A DNA stretch of 64,000 nt from Nocardia otitidiscaviarum NBRC 14405 (GCF_000308635.1 NZ_BAGD01000085.1:1-64000); one strand, 5' to 3'; counted from the first letter of the stretch, positions 42,686 to 51,931 are shown. Notes: generated from the letters alone by a model not told the origin. Program-made: numbers and translations.

Positions 42686-44275
42686 GTGCACCACCAGTTG
42701 GAGTTGATCTTCCTGGTCCTGTTCGCGACGATCCTGGCGCAGCCGCTGGGCAAGCGGATAGGGCAGGCTCCGGCCGTGCTCATGACGGCCTTCGGATGTG
42801 TGCTCGCCCTCATTCCCTCGGTGCCGGAGATCCACATCGATCCGGAGCTGATCCTGCCGATGGTGCTGCCGCCGCTGCTCTACGCCCAGGCGCGGCGCAC
42901 CTCGTGGCGTCAGTTCGCCGACAACTGGAGTGCCATCGTCATGCGGGCGGTGGTGCTGGTCATCGTGACCACGGCGGCCACGGCCTGGGTGTTCCACGAG
43001 ATGTTCCCGACGGTGCCGATCGCCGCGGCGGTGGCGTTGGGCGCGCTGGTGGCGCCACCGGATCCGGTGGCGGTCTCGGCGCTGGCGGGCAAGCTGGGGC
43101 TGCCGCGCCGCCTGGTGTCGGTGCTCGAGGGTGAGGGGCTGTTCAACGACGTCACCGCCATCGTCATCTACACGGTGGCCGTTCAGGCGGTGCTGACCGG
43201 GACGTTCTCGGCGTGGAGCGCAGCCTGGGAGTTCGTGCTGTCGGCGCTGGTCGCGGTGGGCGTGGGGTTGGCGCTGGGCTGGCTGGGCACCATGCTCATG
43301 AAGCGGTTGAGCGAAGCGCCGTGGCAGGTGGCGCTGGGGCTGCTGCTGCCCTTCGCGGCCTACGGCATCGCCGACGCCCGCGGCGGTTCGGGAGTGCTGG
43401 CGGTGCTGGTGAGCGCGCTGTATCTGACCGACGCGGCAACGGATTTCAGCGACAGCGCCTATCGGACGGTGGGCGACTCCTTCTGGGAGATCACCGAAAT
43501 GCTGGTCACCGGTTTCGCTTTCGGCCTCATCGGCCTGGAACTGAGCACCGTGTTGCGCACCACCGGCCCGGACTGGCCGCGCTTCCTCACCGGAGCGGCG
43601 GCCGTGGTGGCGGTGGTGGTCGGGCTGCGCCTGCTGTGGCTGCTGGGCACCACCGCGGTTTTCCGGGGCTGGTGGCGCACCCGCGACAAGGATGAGCCCT
43701 ACACCTGGCGGGAAACCCTGGTCACCTGGTGGGCGGGGATGCGCGGCGTGGCGACGGTCGCGCTGGCCCTCGCCGTGCCGTTCACCACCGCCGACGGCGA
43801 GCCCTTCCCCGGGCGCACCGAGATCCTGTTCACCGCCTTCGCCGTCGTGCTGTTCACCCTGCTGCTCCAGGGCCCGACACTGCCCGCCGTGGTGCGCGCG
43901 ACCGGTGTGCACGCCGACACCGAACTCGAACGCACCCTGGAACGCCAACTGTGGACGCGGGTCCTCAATGCGGAACTGGCCCGCCTGAAACAGATTTCGA
44001 CCACCGAGGATCTGCCGGAGGACGTCTACGTGCGGCTGCGCGAATCCTTCGAACGCCGCCTGGCCCAAGCCGATCCGGAGGCGGCCGACGACAAGGCCCG
44101 CCTCGCCACCGACAAGACCCTGAAGTTCACCACCGAGATGCGCCGGATCACCCATGAGGTGATGGAGGCGGGCCGCACCGAAGCCCTGACGGCCCGCCGC
44201 GAACCGGGTATCCCACCGGATGTGGTGGATCGGGTGATGCGCCGCCTGGACCTGCGGTCCAACCCCATGCCCTGA
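42686..44275 (+). CDS. Na+/H+ antiporter, CPA1 family
   Basis: The 529-residue protein has about twelve transmembrane helices: opening LELIFLVLFATILAQPLG, then LILPMVLPPLLYAQARRTSW, the antiport-site region ALGALVAPPDPVAVSALAGK, and VLEGEGLFNDVTAIVIYT with the conserved Asp. The last ~110 residues are a charged cytoplasmic tail. It exchanges Na+ or K+ for protons. GTG 42686 is the first in-frame start; GGAG is directly adjacent, too close for a normal ribosome site. It converges on the TetR gene with 14 bases between stops. Confidence 0.93.
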   Translation: MHHQLELIFLVLFATILAQPLGKRIGQAPAVLMTAFGCVLALIPSVPEIHIDPELILPMVLPPLLYAQARRTSWRQFADNWSAIVMRAVVLVIVTTAATAWVFHEMFPTVPIAAAVALGALVAPPDPVAVSALAGKLGLPRRLVSVLEGEGLFNDVTAIVIYTVAVQAVLTGTFSAWSAAWEFVLSALVAVGVGLALGWLGTMLMKRLSEAPWQVALGLLLPFAAYGIADARGGSGVLAVLVSALYLTDAATDFSDSAYRTVGDSFWEITEMLVTGFAFGLIGLELSTVLRTTGPDWPRFLTGAAAVVAVVVGLRLLWLLGTTAVFRGWWRTRDKDEPYTWRETLVTWWAGMRGVATVALALAVPFTTADGEPFPGRTEILFTAFAVVLFTLLLQGPTLPAVVRATGVHADTELERTLERQLWTRVLNAELARLKQISTTEDLPEDVYVRLRESFERRLAQADPEAADDKARLATDKTLKFTTEMRRITHEVMEAGRTEALTARREPGIPPDVVDRVMRRLDLRSNPMP

Positions 44276-44289
44276 TCTCGGCCGCCCGG

Positions 44290-44865
44290 TCAGTCGGCGG
44301 TACCACTCTCGAATCGGACGGCCGACACCATGGCCAGCGCCAATGCCTCGGGATCGTCGCCACCGAGATCCGATCCCACCAGCGCGCCCTCACGCCACAG
44401 ATGCGCGAAACCGTGCACCAGCGACCAGGCCGCGAGCTGACCGGCCCGGTGGTCCTCCTGATCGATGCCCAATTCCGCTATGCCGGACCGTAATTCCGCC
44501 CCGGAGCGACGGCGTGCCGCGATCAGCCGATCATCGTCGACGCACAGCAGGTCGCGCCGGAACATGACGTCGAAATGGCCGGGGTTGCGCCGCGCGAAGC
44601 CGATGTAGGCGAGGGCCACGGCACGGAAATCCCCTGCCGCGCCGTGCAATTCCGCCGCCAGCAGTTCGAATCCCTCGATGGCGAGTTCCGTGAGCAGTCC
44701 CTGTTTGTTGCCGAAGTGATGGGCGGGTGCGGCATGCGAGACTCCGGCCCGCTGGGCGAGGGCGCGCAGTGATACCGCGTCCACGCCGTCCTGAGCGATC
44801 TGTTCGGCCGCGGCCCGCAGCAGCGCGGCGCGCAGGTCGCCGTGATGGTAGGCGCTCTTGGTCAT
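44290..44865 (-). CDS. TetR/AcrR-family regulator (WHG-type C-terminal domain)
   Basis: The 191-residue protein has the N-terminal helix-turn-helix YHHGDLRAALLRAAAEQIAQ, then VSLRALAQRAGVSHAAPAHHFGNK. Its C-terminal domain has YIGFARRNPGHFDVMFRRDL, typical of the WHG group. It is divergent from a DoxX gene. The intergenic region has a perfect CTTGTCA-T-TGACAAG palindrome over the DoxX -35 and a second half-site near its +1. The regulator most likely represses doxX and perhaps itself. Confidence 0.93.
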   Translation of the reverse strand: MTKSAYHHGDLRAALLRAAAEQIAQDGVDAVSLRALAQRAGVSHAAPAHHFGNKQGLLTELAIEGFELLAAELHGAAGDFRAVALAYIGFARRNPGHFDVMFRRDLLCVDDDRLIAARRRSGAELRSGIAELGIDQEDHRAGQLAAWSLVHGFAHLWREGALVGSDLGGDDPEALALAMVSAVRFESGTAD

Positions 44866-44886
44866 CTCTCGATCCTGACGCCAAAT

Positions 44887-44936
44887 CTTGTCATTGACAA
44901 GTTCTCGCCGCGGGTTCTAATCTAGCCATTGTCAAG
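44887..44936 (+). promoter_or_regulatory. doxX promoter with TetR operator
   Basis: -35 TTGACA (44894-44899), 18-base spacer, -10 TAATCT (44918-44923). The palindrome CTTGTCATTGACAAG (44887-44901) covers the -35, and a second half-site TTGTCAAG (44929-44936) lies at the expected +1. Confidence 0.75.
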
Positions 44937-44965
44937 ATTCGCTGCTCGCCCCTCAGGAGTGCCCC

Positions 44966-45397
44966 ATGGCGCCACTCATCGCCCTCATCGCCGTCACCGG
45001 ACTGTCTCGCCTCATCGGCCTGCTCGGTGTCGACTGGCTCGACTCCTGGCCACACGCCACACGCGTCGGTCTGGCCGCCATGTTCCTGCTGACCGCGAGC
45101 GCGCATTTCACCCAGCCCAAACGTGACGCCCTGATCGCCATGGTCCCGCCCGCCTTCCCCAACGCGGCGGCCATGATCACCCTCACCGGCGTCCTGGAGG
45201 CGGCCGGTGCGGTGGGCCTGCTGCTGCCGCCGGTCGCCCCGGTCGCGGCATTGTGTCTGGCGGCGCTGCTGATCGTCATGTTCCCGGCCAATATCCGAGC
45301 CGCGCGGACCGGCGGCGGGGTCAAGACGATGCCGCTGCCCGCTCGCACGGTGGTGCAGGGCGTCTTCCTCGCCGCCTGCGTACTGGCCGCGTTCTGA
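44966..45397 (+). CDS. DoxX family membrane protein
   Basis: This 143-residue protein has four transmembrane helices. It has the DoxX signature region TRVGLAAMFLLTASAHFTQP and KRDALIAMVPPAFPNAAAMI, LTGVLEAAGAVGLLLP, and a closing PARTVVQGVFLAACVLAAF. DoxX proteins are small membrane partners in redox or stress defence in mycobacteria; the exact role is unknown. Control by the divergent TetR protein is supported by the operator. Confidence 0.88.
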   Translation: MAPLIALIAVTGLSRLIGLLGVDWLDSWPHATRVGLAAMFLLTASAHFTQPKRDALIAMVPPAFPNAAAMITLTGVLEAAGAVGLLLPPVAPVAALCLAALLIVMFPANIRAARTGGGVKTMPLPARTVVQGVFLAACVLAAF

Positions 45398-45420
45398 CGG
45401 AAGCCGCCAGGCGCACCGGA

Positions 45421-45454
45421 TGATCGCCCCCCGCACGAATGCGGGGGGCGATCA
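45421..45454. terminator. Bidirectional hairpin terminator
   Basis: A perfect 15-bp stem (TGATCGCCCCCCGCA) with a CGAA loop lies between the convergent doxX and eutC genes. Confidence 0.8.
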
Positions 45455-45463
45455 CCTGTCGGC

Positions 45464-46525
45464 TCACACCTGCGCGCCACCCGCCTCGAGAACGAGCGCG
45501 TCGACACCGGGCACCAGCGCGCTCACCGAGGTGTCCTTCAGATCCACACCGGAGCGCCCGAGTCTGCGGGCGCCCTCGACCAGACCCGCCGCCACCCGCG
45601 CCGCACGCTCGTAGCCGAGCCCTTCCGGCGGATGGATATTGGAGATGCAATTGCGCTCGGAGTCGGCCCGCCCCGGACGCGGCAGGTGGGTGAGATAGAT
45701 GCCGAGGCTGTCGGCGACCGACAGGCCGGGACGCTCCCCGATGAGTACCAGAACGGTTGCGACGCCGAGACTTTCACCGATGTGATCACCCAGCGCCACC
45801 CGCGCCTGGGTGGCGATGACCGGCGGGGCGAGGGTGTAGCGCTCCCCCAACACCGCTACCAGTGCCCGCAGCATGGGCACACCGTGTTCGGCGAGCGCCC
45901 GGGGCGACAAACCGTCGGCGAGCACGAAACCGATATCGGCCCCGGTTCCGGGTGACGCCGAAACCCTCTGCCCGACATGACTACTCGGATCCATCTCGAT
46001 GCCCGGACCGGTGCGCCCACCCGCCGAGGGCGACAGTGCCTCCCCGACCACGGCGCGCACAGAGGGCGTACGTGCCGTCCCTGGCGCATCCGTCGCGGTA
46101 ACACTCGACGCGGTGGCATTCGACGCGACGGAATGCGGCTCGATGGCGTATGCGGCGGCTTCCGGCGCGCTCGTGCGCGTCCGCTCGATCGCACCCGCCG
46201 CGATCGCGGGCAGTCGTCCGAGGTCCGGGCGGCGCAGATACTCCGATCGGTCCGCCGCGCGACTACGCACGTGCGTCGGCCGCCCCAGACCGAGCTCCGC
46301 CACCCGCGCGGCCAGGTCGTCCACCGCGAGTGGCGTGTGCACCGCGTCCCGCGCCGCCGCATGCGCGGCCCGGAAGTCCAGCACCCGTTCGGTGGGCAGC
46401 GCGTCCCCGGTGCGGCCCAACCCGATCCGCGCCTGGGTGGTGCGCCGCAACTCGGCCCAGAACTCCTCCGAGGTACCCGTACGGGCGGTATCGGTACGGA
46501 GGCTATCGCCGCGCACGGGCCTCAT
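45464..46525 (-). CDS. eutC: Ethanolamine ammonia-lyase small subunit
   Basis: With EutB it forms the adenosylcobalamin-dependent lyase that splits ethanolamine into acetaldehyde and ammonia. Recognisable parts are ARIGLGRTGDALPTERVLDF at the N-terminus, FVLADGLSPRALAEHGVPML, VLIGERPGLSVADSLGIYLT, and CISNIHPPEGLGYERAA. At 353 residues it is longer than the usual 260-300 because of a Ser/Ala/Thr-rich stretch at about 125-190. It overlaps eutB by 4 bases. No carboxysome-like shell genes are present. Confidence 0.94.
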   Translation of the reverse strand: MRPVRGDSLRTDTARTGTSEEFWAELRRTTQARIGLGRTGDALPTERVLDFRAAHAAARDAVHTPLAVDDLAARVAELGLGRPTHVRSRAADRSEYLRRPDLGRLPAIAAGAIERTRTSAPEAAAYAIEPHSVASNATASSVTATDAPGTARTPSVRAVVGEALSPSAGGRTGPGIEMDPSSHVGQRVSASPGTGADIGFVLADGLSPRALAEHGVPMLRALVAVLGERYTLAPPVIATQARVALGDHIGESLGVATVLVLIGERPGLSVADSLGIYLTHLPRPGRADSERNCISNIHPPEGLGYERAARVAAGLVEGARRLGRSGVDLKDTSVSALVPGVDALVLEAGGAQV

Positions 46526-47934
46526 GACGCACTCGCCAGGGCGCGCAGCGGCGAGGTGAGCGGCTCGACCGGCCGCACCCGGCCGTCGGCGTCCAGCATG
46601 CCCAGCCGGTCCAGCCAGCCCGCGAATTCGGGAGCTGGCCGCAGCCCCAGCACCTTTCGCACGTACAGGGCATCGTGGTAGGCGAGGCTCTGGTACCCGA
46701 GCATGACGTCGTCGGCCCCGGGCACCGCGATGACGAAGGCGACACCGGCCGCGCCGAGCAGGGTGAGCAGGGTATCCATATCGTCCTGGTCGGCCTCGGC
46801 GTGGTTGGTGTAGCAGACGTCCACGCCCATGGGCAGGCCCAGCAGTTTGCCGCAGAAGTGGTCCTCGAGTCCCGCGCGGATGATTTGCTTGCCGTCGTAG
46901 AGGTATTCCGGACCGATGAACCCGACCACCGTATTCACCAGCAGCGGATCGAGATCACGGCAGACCGCGTAGGCGCGGGCCTCCAGGGTCTGCTGGTCCA
47001 CCGGGTTCCCGCCGGTGCCGAGGTGCGCGCCCGCCGAGAGCGCCGACCCCTGCCCGGTCTCCAGGTACATGACATTGTCGCCGACCGTCCCGCGACCCAG
47101 TGCGCGCCCCGCCGCATTCGCTTCCCGCAGCAGCGAGATATTCACGCCGAACCCGGAATTCGCGCCCTCGGTGCCGGCCACGGACTGGAACACCAGATCC
47201 ACCGGGGCACCCGCCTCGATCAGCCCGAGCGTGGTGGTGACGTGCGAGAGCACACACGACTGCGTCGGAATGTCGAACCGCTGCCGCACCTCGTCGAGCA
47301 GGTGCAGCAGATCCGCGGTGGCCCGTGGCGAGTCGGTGGCCGGATTGATGCCGATCACGGCGTCGCCGCAGCCGAGCAGCAGCCCGTCCAGTACGGCGGC
47401 GGCGATACCGCGCGGATCGTCGGTGGGATGGTTGGGCTGCAAGCGGGTGGCCAGGGTGCCCGGAAGTCCCACCGTGGTGCGGAATCCGGACCGCACCTCG
47501 GTGGCCGAGGCGACCGCGATGAGGTCTTGATTACGCATGAGCTTGCTGACCGCCGCCACCATTTCCGGTGTGAGCCCACGGGATACGGCTGCGAAGGTGG
47601 CGGCCGCGTGTTCGGTGGCGGCCACCGCCAGTAGCCAGTCCCGCAGTCCGCCCACGGTCAGGTGCGAAATCTGCTGGAACGCGACGCGATCGTGGGTGTC
47701 GACAATGAGCCGGGTGACCTCGTCGCTCTCGTACGGCACCACCACGTCGTTCAGGAAGGTGAGCAGCGGCACCTCCGCCAGCGCCCACTGCGCGGCCGCC
47801 CGTTCGGCGTCGGAATGCGCCGCGCACCCGGCCAATTCGTCACCGCTGCGGCGCGGCGTCGCCTTGGCCAACAGCTCGACCAACCCGTCGAACCGGTAAC
47901 TCACGCCGCCGATGCGCTGCTGGTACACCGTCAT
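46522..47934 (-). CDS. eutB: Ethanolamine ammonia-lyase large subunit
   Basis: The 470-residue catalytic subunit is a TIM barrel: NDVVVPYESDEVTRLIVDTH, VAVSRG-like TFAAVSRGLTPEMVAAVSKL, VIGINPATDSPRATADLLHL, the substrate-site region VFQSVAGTEGANSGFGVN, and MYLETGQGSALSAGAHLG. It needs EutC and adenosylcobalamin. It overlaps both eutC and the permease gene by 4 bases, so the three are one coupled operon (permease-eutB-eutC). No EutA reactivase is nearby. Confidence 0.96.
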   Translation of the reverse strand: MTVYQQRIGGVSYRFDGLVELLAKATPRRSGDELAGCAAHSDAERAAAQWALAEVPLLTFLNDVVVPYESDEVTRLIVDTHDRVAFQQISHLTVGGLRDWLLAVAATEHAAATFAAVSRGLTPEMVAAVSKLMRNQDLIAVASATEVRSGFRTTVGLPGTLATRLQPNHPTDDPRGIAAAVLDGLLLGCGDAVIGINPATDSPRATADLLHLLDEVRQRFDIPTQSCVLSHVTTTLGLIEAGAPVDLVFQSVAGTEGANSGFGVNISLLREANAAGRALGRGTVGDNVMYLETGQGSALSAGAHLGTGGNPVDQQTLEARAYAVCRDLDPLLVNTVVGFIGPEYLYDGKQIIRAGLEDHFCGKLLGLPMGVDVCYTNHAEADQDDMDTLLTLLGAAGVAFVIAVPGADDVMLGYQSLAYHDALYVRKVLGLRPAPEFAGWLDRLGMLDADGRVRPVEPLTSPLRALASAS

Positions 47935-49348
47935 TCGAGCTCCTTCTCGGCGCGGGCCAGGATCGCGAACTCCTCATCGGGTGAGGCCGCGACCAGCCGA
48001 TGGCGACTGTAGAGGGCGAAATAGAGCATGAAGGCGCAGAACGCGGCGAACGTCCAGCCCGCGGCCACCGGATCCACCAGGAAGGTCGCTACCACGGACA
48101 CACACGCGATCACGAGCGCGAACCCGGTGGTCACCACGCCACCCGGGGTGCGATACGGCCGCCGCATACCCGGCTCGCGCACCCGCAGCACGATATGGCT
48201 CACCATCATGAGCACGTAGCTGACCGCCGCCCCGAAGACGGCCATGTTCAGCAGCATCGCGCCTTCGCCGGTCAGCGACAGCCCGAAACCGATCACACCC
48301 GGCACGATCAGCGCCCACACCGGGGCCTTGCGGGAGTTGGTGACCGACAGGCTGGTCGGCAGATATCCGGCCCGCGACAGCGCGAAGGTCTGCCGGGAGT
48401 AGGCGTAGACGATGGAGAAGAAGCTGGCCACCAGCCCGGCCAGGCCGATGTAGTTCACCGCCGTGGCCGCGCCACCACTGCCCAGCGCCTCGACCAGCGG
48501 ATTTCCGGAGGTCGAGAGCGCTTGCGCGCCAATCGCTCCCGTGGACAGCACCAGTACGCTGCCGCCGGTCACCAGCAGCACCAGCATGGCCGCGATAATG
48601 CCCTTGGGCACGTTCTTCTCCGGCTCGCGCGCCTCCTCCGCGGCCAGCGGCACCCCTTCGACGGCCAGGAAGAACCAGATCGCGAACGGAATCGCCGCCC
48701 AGACGCCGAAAGCGCCGAACGGCAGGAACTCCGAGGCCCCCGCCGCCCCGGTATCGACGGGAATATCGGTGAGATTGCCCAGGTCGAAACGGCCCCAGGC
48801 CGCCACCGCGAACACCACCAGCCCGATCAGCGCGATCACCGTGATCGCGCACATCACCTTGAGCGCCTCCCCCGCCCCGGCCAGGTGAATGCCGATGAAC
48901 AGCGCGTACACCGCCAGATACACCCACCAGCCGTCGGTGATCCCGAACAGGTTCAGCGACTCCACATACGCGCCGATGAAGGTGGCGATGGCCGCCGGTG
49001 CGATGGCGTACTCGATGAGAACCGCGGTGCCCGTGGCGAATCCGCCCCACGGCCCGAGCGCCCGGCGGGCGAAGGTGTAGCCGCCGCCCGCCGCGGGCAG
49101 CGCCGCCGACAGTTCCGCCATACCCAGCACCATGGCCAGGTACATGCCCGCGATGAGGACGGTGGCGATCAAGAGCCCACCGAATCCGCCCTCGGCCAGG
49201 CCGAATTCCATCCGGAATAGTCACCGGAGATCACATAGCTCACGCCGAGCCCGGCCAGCAGCAGCCAGCCCGCCGATCCGGAGCGCAGGGTCCGCTTGGC
49301 CAGATAATCCTCGGCGGTGTCCGCCGTCGGCCTCGAAGCAGTCGTCAT
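47931..49348 (-). pseudogene. eat: Ethanolamine permease (APC family) with a 1-base frameshift
   Basis: The main frame (47931-49205) encodes FGLAEGGFGGLLIATVLIAG onward, about twelve helices. It ends 4 bases into eutB, so it is the operon's transporter. The N-terminus is in another frame: MTTASRPTADTAEDYLAKRT (ATG 49348), then SAGWLLLAGLGVSYVISGDY and SGWN. Homologues read GDxxGWNFGLAEGG without a break, so one T is missing at the GAATTC around 49203-49208. Either the gene is truly broken or the base is a sequencing error. A downstream start could yield a protein lacking the first helix. Confidence 0.82.
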
Positions 49349-49518
49349 GCAGGTTGCCCGTACCCCTCGTACTCGGTTGGTCACATGCCCAGAGGGCTGA
49401 CCTGTAGATCCTCCGGACCTATATTGCTGATGTGTAACTACGAGTTTGTGGCGGCATGACGCCGCGTTACGGACCCGCGTGCGTGCCGATCCGCCGCGGA
49501 CCGAGCACAATCGCAGCT

Positions 49519-50343
49519 ATGCCGCCCGTACCGCACCGGTACCGGTCCCCGTGGACCCGGACCCTCGATCTCGCCGACGAGCTACGCCGGTGGTGTAGCT
49601 GGTGGCGGCGACCACACCGGCCGCGGCGGGCGGTGCGAGCCGTGCGCGACCACCTGGCGGCGGCACCGGCCAGCGTTTGCTACGCGTTCACGCTCTTCGT
49701 CACCTACTGGACGCTGCGGGGTGCGAACGAGATCACCGACCGCCACATCATCTTCTCGGCCTCCACCAACCTCGCGAATATGCGCCGCGACCCTGTCCAG
49801 GTGCTGGTGGCCTCGGCGTTCTGGGTGGACGGCGACTTCCCGTGGGAGTTCATCATCACCTTCCTGACGGTGATGGCCGCCGCCGAACGCTGGCTGGGCA
49901 CCCTGCGCTGGATCGGTGTGTTCGCCATCGGGCACGTCGGGGCCACACTCGGCACCGTCACCGGAATCGCCTACGCCGTGGAGCATCGCCTGATTCCGCT
50001 GCGGGTGGCGCTGGCCTCGGATGTCGGCCCCAGCTACGGCATTTCGGCCGTGCTGGCGGCGCTCACCTTCCGACTGCGGGGGGTGCCGCGACTGCTGTGG
50101 GCGGGCCTGCTCATCATCGTCTACGTCGGGGCGGCGGTGCGCGGGCGCACGTTCACCGACTACGGCCACGTCCTGGCCATGACCATCGGCTTCCTCATCG
50201 CCGGATCGGCGGTCTTCGCCACCCGGCGGCTGGAACGCGAGTCAGCGCCCCACGGGCTCGGCGCGGGGCCGGTCCTGCTTGATGAAGCCGACGGCGGGTT
50301 CGACCAGCCGGGCGGCGATCGGCCCGAGTATCGCCATCAGTAG
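49519..50343 (+). CDS. Rhomboid-like membrane protein
   Basis: A 274-residue protein with about six or seven transmembrane helices. Rhomboid-fold marks include a loop WEFIITFLTVMAAAERWLGT, FAIGHVGATLGTVTGIAYAV, DVGPSYGISAVLAALTFRLR with Ser in a GxSxG setting, and DYGHVLAMTIGFLIAG with a His in the last helix. Serine and histidine are both placed as in active rhomboid proteases, but many actinobacterial rhomboid-like proteins are untested. ATG 49519 lies 7 bases after CACAAT. Its last 102 bases overlap the convergent antiporter gene. Confidence 0.75.
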   Translation: MPPVPHRYRSPWTRTLDLADELRRWCSWWRRPHRPRRAVRAVRDHLAAAPASVCYAFTLFVTYWTLRGANEITDRHIIFSASTNLANMRRDPVQVLVASAFWVDGDFPWEFIITFLTVMAAAERWLGTLRWIGVFAIGHVGATLGTVTGIAYAVEHRLIPLRVALASDVGPSYGISAVLAALTFRLRGVPRLLWAGLLIIVYVGAAVRGRTFTDYGHVLAMTIGFLIAGSAVFATRRLERESAPHGLGAGPVLLDEADGGFDQPGGDRPEYRHQ

Positions 50344-51429
50344 TACGTAGGCCGAGGCCAGCGCGGCGAGTTCACCGTCGACGCCGCCCATCGTCACCGC
50401 CAATCCGGCGATGACGATCGAGAATTCGCCGCGCGCCACCAGCGCAGCACCCGCACGGGCCCGACCCATCCGCCGGATGCCCTGCCGTTTGGCCGCCCGC
50501 CACCCGGTGCCCACCTTGGTCAGGGTGGTGACAACGACCAGTGCGACCGCCCAGCCGAGCACCGGTGGAATGGCGGTGGGATCCGTATTGAGACCGAAGG
50601 CCACGAAGAAGATCGCCGCGAACAGGTCCCGCAGCGGCTCCAGCAGTTTCGCCGCCTGCTGGGCGGTCGATCCCGAGATGGCGATGCCGAGCAGGAACGC
50701 GCCGACCGCGGCCGAGACGTTCAGCGCCGACGCCACCCCCGCGACCAGCAGCGCCGCGCCCAGCAGTTTGAGCAGGAACACCTCCCGGTCCTCGCTGTCC
50801 ACGACCGCCGAGACGTACCTGCCGTAGCGCAACGCGACGACGAGCACCACCGTGATGGCGAGCATGGCGATGGCGAGTGTCTTCAGCCCGGCGGCGAAGC
50901 CCAGCCCGGCCAGCATGACGGTGAGGATGGGCAGGTACACCGCCATGGCCAGGTCTTCGAAGACGAGGATGGACAGGATCACCGGCGTCTCGCGGTTACC
51001 GAGTCGGCCGAGGTCGTTGAGGACCTTCGCCACGATGCCCGAAGAGGAGATGTAGGTGACTCCGCCCATGGTGATCGCGCCGACCGTGCCCCAGCCGAGG
51101 ATCAGCGCCACCAGCACACCGGGCGTCGCGTTGGCGACGATATCGAGCAGCCCGGCCAGCCAGGATCGCCGCAGCCCGGTCACCAGTTCCGCGGCCGTGT
51201 ACTCGAGCCCGAGCAGCAGGAGCAGCAGCACGACGCCGATTTCCCCGGCGAGATGGCCGAATTCGACCGCGACGTGCAATTCCACGATCCCGCCGGTACC
51301 GAAGGCCAGCCCGCCCAGCAGGTACAGCGGAATGGGCGACATGCCGAACCGTCCGGCGATCCGGCCCATCCAGCCGAGCACGAACAAGATCGCGCCGAGT
51401 TCGACGAGTCCTAGCGCCGTCGGATCCAC
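50242..51429 (-). CDS. Cation:proton antiporter, CPA2/KhtU-like
   Basis: The 395-residue transporter has about twelve helices: LGLVELGAILFVLGWMGRIA, the GVVLLLLLLGLEYTAAELV helix, the antiport-site YISSSGIVAKVLNDLGRLGN with LSILVFEDLAMAVYLPILTV (conserved Asp in FEDLAM), and a late ARGEFSIVIAGLAVTMGG. It lacks the large KTN domain of KefB/C; a separate regulatory subunit is encoded just upstream (6-base gap), matching the KhtTU K+/H+ antiporter of Bacillus. It would expel K+ at high internal K+ or pH. Confidence 0.9.
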   Translation of the reverse strand: MDPTALGLVELGAILFVLGWMGRIAGRFGMSPIPLYLLGGLAFGTGGIVELHVAVEFGHLAGEIGVVLLLLLLGLEYTAAELVTGLRRSWLAGLLDIVANATPGVLVALILGWGTVGAITMGGVTYISSSGIVAKVLNDLGRLGNRETPVILSILVFEDLAMAVYLPILTVMLAGLGFAAGLKTLAIAMLAITVVLVVALRYGRYVSAVVDSEDREVFLLKLLGAALLVAGVASALNVSAAVGAFLLGIAISGSTAQQAAKLLEPLRDLFAAIFFVAFGLNTDPTAIPPVLGWAVALVVVTTLTKVGTGWRAAKRQGIRRMGRARAGAALVARGEFSIVIAGLAVTMGGVDGELAALASAYVLLMAILGPIAARLVEPAVGFIKQDRPRAEPVGR

Positions 51430-51435
51430 GCCGCC

Positions 51436-51918
51436 TCAGCCGTCGGCGAGGATACGCGCGGCCGCGTCCAGGCCCTGCGGTGTGCCGACCACGACGAGCA
51501 GATCACCGGAATCGAGGACGAAGTCCGGGCCGGGCGAAGGATGCAGCTGTCCGGCCCGCATGATCGCCACGATGGAGGCTTTGGTGCGGGTGCGCATCCC
51601 GGTCTCCCCCAGCATCCGCCCCCGGTAGGGCGAATTGTTGTTGATCGGGAGCTGCCGGGTGGTGATGCCGGGCAGGTCCCGATGGTCTTCCTTGAGGCTC
51701 TCCACCAGCTGCGGCGCGCCGAGCAGATTGGCCAGTACCGCCGCCTCGTCGGTGGTCAGCGGCACCTGGGCCAGGCAGGCATCGGGATCGTCACGCTGCG
51801 CGACGATCAGGTCGATGCCCCCGTCGCGGTGCACCACCACTCCGATCCGGCGACCGCCGCGGGACTCGAAATCTTTCCGCACACCGATGCCGGGCAGCGC
51901 AGTAACGTCGACGTTCAC
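51436..51918 (-). CDS. KhtT-like antiporter regulatory subunit (TrkA-C domain)
   Basis: The 160-residue soluble protein has an N-terminal KhtT domain (LPGIGVRKDFESRGGRRIGV, PLTTDEAAVLANLLGAPQLV). A C-terminal RCK_C/TrkA-C domain (about 90-158) follows, ending FVLDSGDLLVVVGTPQGLDA. In Bacillus KhtT binds c-di-AMP and controls KhtU. It is the first gene of the pair. GTG 51918 follows TAATCT by 7 bases, so the operon mRNA is probably leaderless. Confidence 0.9.
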   Translation of the reverse strand: MNVDVTALPGIGVRKDFESRGGRRIGVVVHRDGGIDLIVAQRDDPDACLAQVPLTTDEAAVLANLLGAPQLVESLKEDHRDLPGITTRQLPINNNSPYRGRMLGETGMRTRTKASIVAIMRAGQLHPSPGPDFVLDSGDLLVVVGTPQGLDAAARILADG

Positions 51919-51925
51919 GACGTCC

Positions 51926-51931
51926 AGATTA
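51926..51931 (-). promoter_or_regulatory. khtT-like -10 element TAATCT, leaderless arrangement
   Basis: On the - strand TAATCT lies 7 bases before GTG 51918. It overlaps the stop region of the DUF952 gene transcribed in the same direction. Confidence 0.55.

Noticed and set aside
42554..44155. 533-codon - strand frame
   Set aside because: Shadow of the CPA1 antiporter gene; no domain recognised.
45464..49348. Bacterial microcompartment ethanolamine operon or B12 riboswitch
   Set aside because: No shell-protein genes, no EutA and no recognisable cobalamin riboswitch core upstream of the permease. It is the simple three-gene actinobacterial operon.
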